Source: Apostichopus japonicus (Eukaryota; Echinodermata; Holothuroidea; Aspidochirotida; Stichopodidae). Taken from it: a stretch of DNA of 64,000 nt. Below, piece after piece: positions 46,301 through 58,300 of this stretch. Where the stretch lies: positions 28,797,501 to 28,861,500 of the forward strand of contig NC_092568.1 of the NCBI RefSeq assembly GCF_037975245.1, given 5' to 3'. How positions within the stretch are numbered: the stretch's first letter is position 1; the number at the start of each line of letters is the position of its first letter. The notes below the pieces were generated by a model. The model was not told the DNA's origin. It did no database searches and saw only the letters and a list, made by a program, of their open reading frames with translations. Made by a program: the position numbers and the translations under genes.

Positions 46301-49300
46301 GGCGTCTATCACTCTATCACTCTATCATTCTATCACTCTATCACTCTATCACTCTATCCGTCAACAATTGGTAAAACCGCTCCCACTCGCTCAGTGTTTG
46401 ATGGAATTTCATGAAACTTGGACACAAGGACCATTAGGTATAGGTCCATCAGATATGATCCAAAATTTGGGGTCAAAGGTCACCTGTGGGCCGTAATAGG
46501 CCATTTTGTGGAAATACGCAAAATGCTTCTTCTCCTACAGATTCCATGGTACAATGTTGAGGGTTTGTCACGATAGTACTATGGTAGTTTTACCTTCAGG
46601 GTGTTCATGAATTTGAGATCAAAGATCAACTAGGGGTCTTTTGTGGCCCGGGCCGCGGCCCTATATTTTCAAATTGCTCCTGTTTGTACAGTGTATGGCC
46701 AATTATAATGAAACGGTCACAATGTTCCTCGGGATGAGAGTTACGAGGGGTGTTCGGAAAATTGAGGTCAAAGGTCATTTAGGGGGTCATCGGGGGTCAT
46801 TCTTTGTAATATTTTCAAATATCTCAATCTTCTCAAGATTTTGATGGATCATATTCAAAGTTGTACTGATGATTGTTGGATTGTGTATGAATAAGGTGAT
46901 GCCTAAAAATTTTTGGTCAAAAGTTAACTAATTACAATTAATCCCCATTGTTTAAAAAAATCTGAGCCTTCACTTTTTGCCAAAGCTCCTTTAATTTGTC
47001 TCCCAGTGTCTGCAGTGTTTGTTTACATTTGTGGTTAAGCTCTGCAGAGGCTGTTAGTGGAATTAAAGCAGGACTGGGAGTTGTTATTAACTGTTGAACT
47101 GTAAGCATGAGAGCCCTATAGCCAATCAGCACTTGCCGATTCTTTGAGCCTGAGGTATGTAGGCAGCTTGTGAAGTTATGCCTTGTAGGGAGTGCTTGTT
47201 ATGTCTGTAGAGGGGAGAAAGTTTAATAGGGTAGGTCAGTGGTATTGTTTGAGAGAGTGGGTAAAATAGGATTTAAAGGGGAAAATAGGAATTATAGCCA
47301 GTGGTGTGGCCAGGATTCTGCTAATGGAGGGGGGGGGGGTATCCCTCACGGGCCCAAAATTGGTTTTGTGGGCCCTACATTTTTAAGCTCGAATAGGTAT
47401 GAGCTTCTGCACCATTGGTGCTCTAGTTCATGTCTAGTCTTGTCTTGCCTTCTAGTCTTGTCTGTTCTTGTCTTGGTTTGTCTGATCTGGTTTTCCTCGT
47501 CTTGCCTTGCCATATACATTCTCTGTTCTAGGTTATGTCGTGTTTGGTCTGACCTGGTCTCGTCTAATGTTCTAATTGCCAGAAAGTTCAAACATCATTA
47601 TGAAATCAATGTTGTTTATTATTGTGTCATTTGACAGGTTTCATGTATTTCATGATGCTTGATGTTAATGGACATAAGGTTTGATATCTTTTATGTAAGA
47701 TTCAAATTCAGTCTCATTTTGACTTTTCTTGTCCTAGTTTGCCTGGTGTGGTCTAGTAATGTCTTTTCTAGTCATCTATTCTACAGAGAAATCTAGCTTT
47801 ATGATTTAATTAATGTTGTTAATCCTGTGTCCATCATTTTACAGGTTTCATCATGTGTTAATGGGCCATAGAACAAAGATTGTCAATGCTGCCAAAGGAA
47901 CCAAAGAGGGTAACTTTGCATTTGCCAGGGTAAGTACAGAATAACAGATTAGCAATTGTTGAAATATTGGGACCATTTTAGTCATCTTGAGTTTGTGTTA
48001 GTGCTAATGTGTAAATGATCTTATTTTCAATTTTCAAGTTTTAGTCATTTTTTTGTTCTGAATGGTGCTGCTATAACCATTGCAATTCAGGTCATAGCAG
48101 TTTAATGGGTCAAATATTCATTCTCAATAATTCAAGAACAAGCAGAAAACCTACATGATTTCAGTTTTGTGCTTTCTGTATGAGATTTATTCAAGTACTC
48201 AAAATAGTGTCTGGGTAAGGACCTTTTGAGAATGAAATAAAATAATTCATTTCTTGTTGTTATTGACTTCATTTGATTGAGACTTGGTAAAATGATTGTA
48301 AATTTGCTGGCAGATCCAAAAAGCTGATTTAACAAACAGGACTACCATCCAAACTGGAAGAGTGCTGAAGAAAATGTTTTGATGATTCGCTTAATTAATT
48401 AATTGCTTGTTGTTATAGATAGACAAACTAGTCAATCCCTCATTGTTTAGGAGAGCAGGTTACCAACGAGGTGAAGCAATTTCAAAGAGGATCTGTTCTT
48501 ATTCTCCTTTCCTTCAGGATTTGAACCTTTTCAATGCTAGTGGGGAACCGTACCTAAACATCGTCCAGTTTGCAATGAAAAATGACGTTCCCTTAAATTT
48601 CTTGGAAAAACTGGCTGTGAATGATCCTGAAGTATTGGTGAGTCCATCTTTGATGATTTTATAGCATCTTTTCATGCAGAAGTAAATAGAAGGCCAAAGA
48701 CTGCTCTCTTTAGCCTAAAAATGAAGGTGTAAGGTGACCAAACAACCCTTGATTTCCAGTCTCCAGATTAAAAGGTCCCTTGAATTGTCCCTGCCTTTGT
48801 ATATAATGTCCACAGGTTTATAACAAGTGTCCCTGAAACTATTCCCAAATTTGTAAAAAGTCTTTGATATAATACAAAGTTGAACAAAATTCATTTCTGG
48901 AGAATGTATTACAAAAATTGTTGGCAATGTGACCATCATCCTTTAATCATAAACACTACCAAACACTGAGATGCCCTCAAAAAAAAATCCAGCCCTTCAT
49001 TTAAAATTTACAGTGTTAATACTACCCGATTGATATCAACATGAAAGGGGCTTTGGCATTAATACAATGTCTACGGATTTCCTGCTGAAATATTGGGCAA
49101 TTTCTCCCTCTGTTTCAGGTGACAAGAGGAGTTGCTGTTTCTCTCACTCATAGATCCAGGTGTGATGTTTGAGCACCACTTGATTCTTGATAAATACATG
49201 TTTGGAAAGAAAGACACGTTTTATTCATCAGTTACGCTCAGATATATGTCTCTGTCGACTGTTTGCGAAATTGAACACTTTTTTTATCAGCGACCAATTT

Positions 49301-52300
49301 GTTATACGTTGGGAACATGACCTTTGAGATGCAAAAGAGTCAAAGTTTTGGAGTGATTTTTTTTATGTTGACAGTTAAACGGGTTTCGTTCTAAACGATT
49401 TAGTACAACTTCATGTTTTCTTTAAGTGCAGTCAGCATGATACTAATAATGATGATTCAATGAACCTGTACTGTTATTTGTCACCTTATCAAATAGTCTT
49501 TCGATTTTGTCAGTTATAAATATTTTTTTCAGTAAGTCCTTTAAATGTTTATCCATGTTTGTCGTTGTGAACAGACTAAAATGCAGCAGAATGCATATAT
49601 AGCTGTCAGGTCTGGAAATCGTCTCCTCGCCGGGGAAGTCATCAAAACGTGCCAGGGAAAAGAAACCGTTCATGGATTTCACAAACTTCACGAACAGGTC
49701 AGTAAGCTCTGAAAGGAATATGTGATTTTAACGTTTAACTGCAAGGAAAAGGCATTTATGAGAAGCGAAATTTGATGTATTCTGTAAGGTACGAGAACCG
49801 GGAACAATCATTGCTAAAGACAGCCTTTACAGTGTCGTTTCTACCTTTATATCAAATCTTATGAGAAATGTGTTTATGGTAACTAATGCCATTTTCAAAA
49901 TTTCATGAAAATTTCTTTAAAAGGGTTTTGAACCAAGAGTGGTTGAGATTTATGGATGTACATCATATTTTACTGCTTCAGTTAAATATGAAAGATATGA
50001 AAGCACAAACTGTCAGTGTAAACATGACCTATGATTGCTTTGCCACTACTACAACATTAACAGGTTTTATGTTTCCTTAATCCCTTGATGAATCTGTCCA
50101 ATCAACTAAATCTTCCCGTCTTCTACAATCACAACTTGTAGGTGAATTTATTTCAGATTTTCAATCTTTTTATTTGCAAGCTTGGAACAGTCCCATGATA
50201 TATAAAGTCAACTATTAGAACCTCTCATAAGGAAGGTCTTTGTTTCCCTTTATCACATGTTTTGTCATCATAATGGTGATGTATTGGTACCCGTTTTGAT
50301 TATCTGTTTCGTAAACTTCTTCCTCACATTTCCGAAACTTTTATCGAACCGTTCTCTCCTCTCCAGGTTTTATTGGTGGACACTCCCGAAGAGTTGCCAC
50401 AAACTAGCATTGCTATTACAAAGAAGAAGTCTGCAGATAATGCTAAGGTTTGTTTTCCATAAACTGCTGGTACAAGAGGAAGTGGGTTTTTTGCCTGCTC
50501 CTCTCCACGTTGTTCCTCTGCGTGGATTCTATGTACGGCTCTGCGTCAACGACTGGTTCTCGCACTCTTTTTTTTTTTAACTGCTTGTCTTTTAAATATT
50601 TACGTTACTATTAACCTACCAGCAAAAATGTAACCAGATAACATGAGACATAGCTTAAAGTTTGCTGCAACTCTCAGTTAGATTTTTAATATCCCAAGGT
50701 CAGAAATGGTTAAACTCAGCCATGTGTGCCTTTCATGCCTGTCATGAAAGCTTCACTCAGAGAAATTTCATGTTATACTTAAAGCTAAAGCACGGTTTCA
50801 TCTTAATTGATTCCAGTGGTTGGTATTTTGGTTTATTCTGTAGAATGGTTCTTGGACTGGATTTGTCAATCTTTGTGACTGTCAGATACGCTTTTTTGTT
50901 AAAGGAATACAATTCTAGGAAATATTTTCAGTTGGAATGTATGTGTTACCTTCTTACAACAATGAGAGAAAATGGCTGGAAATGTCACCAACAGAAGAGA
51001 AACGATAGCTTGAAAAACACCTGCTGTAAAACTTTCCATATCAAGCTTCCTCTTCTTCAGTTTTGTTTCATTAAGTAAAGTATGTAACCTTAATGTATGT
51101 CATAGGAAATCCTGTTATTTTCCTCTTGAGTAAAAAGAGCTGTTTTATACAAAACCGTTGTATGAATTTCTCCCGATTTGAATAGATAGTCATATTGATG
51201 ACAACTTCAGCACAGAATGTTGCAATCAAATTAGTCTAGGCCTAGGTAAAGCTGTCAAAGTGTTCATTTTTAAACCAGCATGGGTAGTGTTCTACTTACT
51301 GTGTTAAGTATCTGAAACTGCTAGAAACTAAGCAGTATGGTTTGCATGCATTGTAATTTGCTCGGTAGGAGGCAGTATATTGAAAATAAAGACAGCTGCT
51401 GATATTTCTTTAGAAACTGGAAAAAAGGCAAAGAAAGTTTGGGCTAGATCGGAATTCCAACCTTTGACCTCAAAGTTGAAAGCCCTGTATTCTACCACTG
51501 GAACTATTCAACCATTAGTTGTTGGAGATCCCTCTAAAATTTTATTTTGATTACTTTTTATTATTTTATATTTAATTTTATAATTTCCAAGTCAGTGTTC
51601 AGTTGTTCAATAATGTAGTTGTTGTTGAGGTGTCAGAAAAATTTGTGCTCATTTGTATTTGTTTGCTAAAAGAGTCAATTGATGTAATCCAAAAAATAAT
51701 ACCAAAAAAAATCCTTACATGCACCATAATGTTATACTATTGGATTAAGTACACATATTCTTCTTATGTATGTTTCCATATCTTTGATCAATATTTTCAC
51801 TTTTTCTTTGTCTTTCTTTAGATGACTCCTTTCCACTGTGCTGCTATTAATCCTAATGCTAAGGTGCTAGCTCATCTTCTGACTTACTATGCTGGAGATA
51901 CATTGTCAGACCAACACGGTTGGACTCTGTTACATTATGCTGCTGCCTGTAAGGGCCCTGCTCCTCTCGCTCTCCTGCTGTCACGGTAGGTTCATTTTCT
52001 GCTTTTGATATAAATTATTATTTTCACAAATTGTGTAATAACAGTGAAAAAGTAGATTTACCAGTAGAAGGCCGTGCTGTAACTCGATGTAGAGCCTTCA
52101 GATCCAATTTCGGGAGAAAAATTGATGTTCGTGAGCAAAGCCTGACGAGAGGTTGCTGAGGAGATATTGCTTTTGGACTTGAAATAATAATAATAATAAT
52201 TAACAGTTCTTATATAGCGAAACTTGCAATAAAGTCTCGCCGGGCTGTACTTAACCCTGGTCATTGGTAACTTGTCGCACCTACACACCAAAGTGTGCAC

Positions 52301-55300
52301 AATTCAAACAATCTCTCCTGGGGCACCACAGTGCACCACAGCCACGTGTCCCCTGGGGGACATCCCATAGGGTGCAGCCACAAACCGGCGCACGCAACTA
52401 TATTTACAAGTCACCTCGCAAGTCCCCATTTATACACCTGGGTGAAGAGTGGCAATGGAGATAAAGTGCCTTGCCCAAGGACACAACTCAATGATCTGGC
52501 CAGGGCTCGAACCTGTAATACTTAGATCACAAGTCCACTGCCTTAACCACTTGACCACAACGACCAATTTGCCCATTGACAAAAGAGCCTGATCGTTGCT
52601 GGAGGTGGTGTCTTACTGCTGACATGATAGGTATCAGAGATCCCTAGTTTATAATGGAAACTGGAACTTGGTTGGGAACATAACATTGAGCAGATCTCAG
52701 AGTTAAAACCTTTGTTATTTACCATGGGTTAGGTTAGGTTAGGTTCATTCTTAAAGTGACCTTTTTTTTCCAGGTGTTAGTTCCGTTTGAAAAAAAAAAT
52801 TGGTTTTCAGCAACTATGAATAACCACATCTTTTGCCTTTGTCAAATTATTGATGCAATTCTCTTTTCTAAAATTGCATGGAAAATTCCTTTTTTGTTAA
52901 CGATCATCAAGATTTTCGTTAAAAATGCCCGAAAGCAATGGACTGCTTGACGCTGTCCTTTGTTCTTGAATGGAACATTTTCTCAATGACATGTAGACAA
53001 AATTGACAAGTATAGCTGTGCATTTTTTGTAAAAATGGAATGAACTGCTGTACCCAGACTTGAAGGGTACAAGTTGGGAGTTTTTCTTAAAAGTTTCTTC
53101 TTTTCTTTCTTGTTTCACAGAGGTGTACCAGCAGATACAGGGACTTGTAGGGGACTTACACCCTTGATGATTGCTTCAAAGTTAGGCCAGCTTCAAAATG
53201 TTGTACAGCTACTGAAACCCAGCAAAGGTGAGTTGTGGAAGAATTCAAATTTTGTCAAATCCATTGTTTTGTATAAAAGTTTGAGGATCTGCTGCCATTA
53301 ATTTTAACAGGATATTTTGCAAGTCAAACACACAAATTATTATTATTATTATTTAGCAATTTTATATAGCCCTCTTTTCATGCTTAACCATGTTCAAGAG
53401 CGCTTTACAATGACAACAAAATGACAAAACCCTTAAAATATGAATATGAAGAATAAATTTGACACAGCTTCAATATTAATATAAAAAAATATATATATAC
53501 GAAAGAATAATTTTAAAAATCAAATAGATTTACAGTGAAATTCCTTAAAAAGAAAAAAGTGAGTTTGAAGTAAATTTAAGTAACAAAATGACAAAAACCC
53601 TTAAGATATGAATACGAAAAATAAAATATGAATATGAAAAATAAAGCAGCCCAAAAAATGGAAATGGAAAGACAGACGCGACTGAATTTATGAATTGGTA
53701 AATGAAAGATGTTGACGTACGTGAGCGTGTTTGTGTTAAGAAAATGACAGAAATGAGGACAATGGACAGTGAGACAGTGAGTAGAAAATGAAAAGGACTG
53801 ATGAACCGGGAGGAAAAGTAACAAAGAGAGAATTACCAACAGAGGATGGTAGAATGAATGGAAGGAGAAGAGATGATAAGGATGCTTTAGAAAGCCCCCA
53901 AACATTGTTAAGTGGTTATGATATATTTCTGTGTATCCAAAATTGTGACCAAAATCCAACACAGGAAAGGTATTCACACAATTTGTTTCTGTAAACTGTC
54001 AGGTTTTCTAAGACCCAAGTGCAATTTTTTCTTAAGAAATTGAGTCATTGGATGGAGTTAACTAGCTTCAAAAGTACCGAATGTCAGATGGAGTGAGGGT
54101 TAATAATTAGGTGCTTAAACGTTCTCATGACGATCGTGAAGTTTGCAGGCGTGTAGCCAAGGGGGGGGGGGCAAAGGAGGCAGCCCCCCCTTGAGCATAA
54201 TTTTTTTGTAAGTTTTTATGATATCGCTAGTAATTTCAAAGAGAAAATGCTAAGATGCAACTCACAAGGCCTGGGAAGTGGCATTTCCAGCGATCTGGGA
54301 GGCATTTTCAGCCAAAGTTTTGTTGTACGCTTGGTGCCAACTCATGGTGGCCCTACGCTTAGATAGTTTGCAATGCCGTATCTACGGCTCTGATAGTTTG
54401 CCTATAGTTTCGCCCCTCCCTTGGCAAATCCCTCGCTTCGCTCCTGGAAGTTTGTAAGTTTTGTTTGTCATGAGATGATGATTGAATTGTTGTAATATGG
54501 TCATTTTTGCGTTGTTCTCGGTGGGTGAGGTTGAGTTTTTCCAGTTAATGAATCTTTTCTCATCTGTGTAGGTCAAGGAGGCAGTGGAAGCAGTGTGCGT
54601 AACGTTGACAAGAAAGATAATAACGGCTTCACGGCTCTTCATTACGCTGCAGAGAACGGTCATGAGGTAAGTCATGCTCTCACAACGTTACTTATTCATG
54701 CAACGAACTGCAGTGTTGTTATGCAAAAGTATGTTCTTCCTCTTCACATTTCCGTGACCAGAAATTTCACTCTTAAATGACCGATTAGGAAGTTATTGTC
54801 TACTTGCTAGATATAATTTGTACTGAACCCTTTCAATAAGTTTGTGGTGAATTTTGGAGCGATGATCTGCTCAATAGGAAAGTACTCAAAGGAGATGGCC
54901 ACACCTGTATATGAAAGCAGCCATCCTTACTGTACAATATATATTAAGATTGGTAAGTAGGCAGACGGTTTATTTAGAAGACAGGAACTGTTTTAGATGA
55001 AAGAAAGCATAACCGAATCACCTGGAAAGTGTTTTCCATCTGTTTAACCGTGCCTTTTGACTGAAGCTCAGCGGTTGACAACTGTTGACATGACTAAAAT
55101 AAACAGGAGAGGAAAAACGTTTAAAATTACTCTTGATAGCCTCATATTACACATTCATTCATCCTTCCTTGCATCTTTCACCTTCAGGATATCTGTAGAT
55201 TGCTAGCCAAACACACAGTGGATTTTGAGTGTGCCTCTTCTCCCAACACTGATAAAGTGACTCCTTTAATTCTGGCCGCCAGGAAAGGCCACTACCAGAC

Positions 55301-58300
55301 GGTGCAGGCATTGGTCGATCTTGGTTGTTATATCGAAGGAAAAGGTTTGTTCTGAACCATCGTTATCCAAATGTCATCCTTCTAATAGCATGTACAGAAA
55401 TGTTTGTGATAGGGTTGGGTAAAGATCATACTCGATTTTCGATACTAATAATTTTCGATTTTTATATAGCACTTTATACCAGCAATAGGTCTCAAAGCAC
55501 TTAGCAGACGTTATATCACCCTGGTCAATGATAACCTGTCCCAGAGACAATCCCTACAGTTGGCAGCAGTTATATACTGCGCATAATGACAAGTTACCTC
55601 ACAGGTTCCCATTTAACCCCTGGGTGGAGAGAGGCAAGTGAGATAAAGCATCTTGCCCAATGACACAACGTTATGAACTAGGCAGGAATCGAACCAGCAA
55701 TCCTTGGATCACAAGTCTGACGCCCTCAGCTTATTTTCCACCTCGCTCTGATGGGGGTTTGGAAGTGAGAGATGGGGTTAGGAAAGTGAATGATGGGATT
55801 GGGAATGGGTCCTTAGGCTAGAATGAAGAGAAGAGCTGCTACGTGCATTCCTACTGATCTTTGCAAAGTTAGCATTTGAGTCGTATTTATGGGTTGTGAA
55901 TATTTCTGAGTGCATATTAGATTGAAATTTCATCCTTCGTCTGCTGAACTTGAACATACCTCACAGCTTTAAGTATTTTCAATTTTAAGTATAACCAGGT
56001 AAATCAGGTATACAGTTTGTTATTTTGATTACAATGTTTGTCAAGAACAACAGTCACTTGCTATTGTTGCCTGTATGTTAGGTCCTTACCTGTGATCAAC
56101 CATTCTATCATCTAGATAAATTTAAAAGGACGCCACTGATTCATGCAGTGATGAATGGACAGGAACCTGTTGTCTCTTTTCTGCTCCGTAAGGGAGCTGG
56201 TGCTAACACTTTGGATTCGTCCAGGAACTCACCTCTTCACTATGCTGCAGGATATGGCTGGTTTCACTGTGTGAAGCTCCTGTTACAAGGAGGGGCCGAT
56301 CCTAAACTTCTGAATGATTCTAAGGTAAGCAGTATGGAAAGACCACTGGAAAATTTGAAATATCTATTTATTTTTTTGGTTATATTAGATCGCGTTAAGT
56401 AACATGGATTGTTGACCTTGAAGTTATGTCGTCTTCACCTTCAATATCCTATGAAAAAGCTAATTTTTCTTCAATACTATCATACTCAACTTTGCATAAC
56501 ATGATTCTTTTTCTTTGTGAAGCAGGAAAGAAATTTCAAGTTTGAATTTGTCCAATGAAGTAAACTACTATTCTACATATATGATACGAAACATTTGACC
56601 ATTTAGAATAAAAGCATGTAAAGTATTTGTTCTATCAAGAATTTATAGACAGCACATCATGGCATCTTCATGGGTCACCTCATTACAATCTTAATCCCGT
56701 TATTCTCGAGCTGAGGATGAGGTGTTTATTTGATGTTCTCATATCTCAGACTGTTAAGTGTATCACTAAAGGCGTTGCATCACAGGAATAATCAATCCAA
56801 GCGGTATGAACTATAAACTTGATGAAAACCATTTATTTACTTCACTCCTCTCTTACGGAGCTTGTAAAAACACGCGTTTTCCTTTGGAATGGTAAATCCG
56901 GAAGGAAGAGAGAGTGCGCGGTGACCTGTGGGAGAGGTCACCGGGGGCGCAGTGCTAAAATTATACCAGTGGCGTCTAGGTAGACTAGGAAATGTGCATT
57001 AGTGTTGTAGGAGACAGGTAAGTATCTTCGTTCGTAAATACCCAAACCAGTGAGTTTTGGGGTTTCTGTTAGTTTCCTCATCTTCCCAAATTTGAAGATA
57101 TCTTTAGTGGATGTCCCTCCAATTCCTCCTTATTTCAGGTGCCGCCATACTGGATAGCTTTTCTGAAAGGTCATCTAGGATGTGTCGACCTCCTCCTGAA
57201 GGAACCGGGGACGGACGTGAACATGAGGGACGCTGACGGATGGACAATGGTTACCATGGCAGTGAAATTTGATCTGACTCCATCTCGACTGAAAAGCCTT
57301 CTCTTCCTGGTCGAAGAGAAGAAAGCAGATGCTACCACGAGAGATTTCATCGGATGGAATGCAGTAAGTGTGGAAGGAATTATTCTGCCCAAAAAAAAAA
57401 AATGTTTTATTACAAGTTTTTTTTGTGAATTGAAGCATTTGAGGACTGTCAATTCTTTGACCTCACAGATGTTTATGTCGTAATGTTCAAATTAGCAAAA
57501 TGATGGTTCAGAAAATGATACTTGTATAGAGTTGTTTTGATAATAAAAAACAATTTTTATAGACTAATTTTCCTCTTTTGGTTTGTCTTCCAGTTGCATC
57601 ATCTTGCATCTAATACCGCTGTAAGTATTTCTATTTTTCTCTTCAATGAATGCAAAGCATTTAACCAGTATAGTTATTATGGATTATTTAGGATTATCTT
57701 ATTTACTTCACTTACAAAAGAAAGAAAAAAATATGTTAACTAAACTGTTTGTGTACTCCAAAAAGTCTGTGTAGATTGATATATAGGAGTCAGAGGGGGG
57801 GGGGGGGCTTTTTGATTGTTAGTAGGATCCCTTCAAAGGTAAACTTTGCCTCTGAAGGAGTTCCTGTTGGGGTCAAACAATCATCTGAGTAATCAAAGCA
57901 CCCAAGATATGTTGCCTATGATCCCAAACGAATATGTATGAGGAGTACGTCGTACGATTTGCGTCCTTTTTTGAGATACAAAGTAATAAATCGGTCTTTG
58001 AGAATAATGAATCTATCTCGTTTAAAAAAAAAAAATATTAAGCTCATCTCTGGTGTGTATCAAATAATAAGCATTGTTTTATTTATGAAAATTACCGAAT
58101 TTAATACTTTCCCTCCAAAAAAGGAACATCTTGATGGTCACGATGCTGGAATACACGAAGAAGTCGCCCTGAAGATGGCAAATGTCTTGGTCAAGAATGG
58201 CTGTAGCCCTTCCACCCCTACAACCAATCATGAAACCGCCCTGGGTATCGCCGTCAAACAGGTAACTTGGTTACAAATTGTGCTATGACAATAACAGGCA

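Noticed and set aside
57171-57452. Two long minus-strand ORFs
   Set aside because: They are antisense shadows of gene 2 exon 16.
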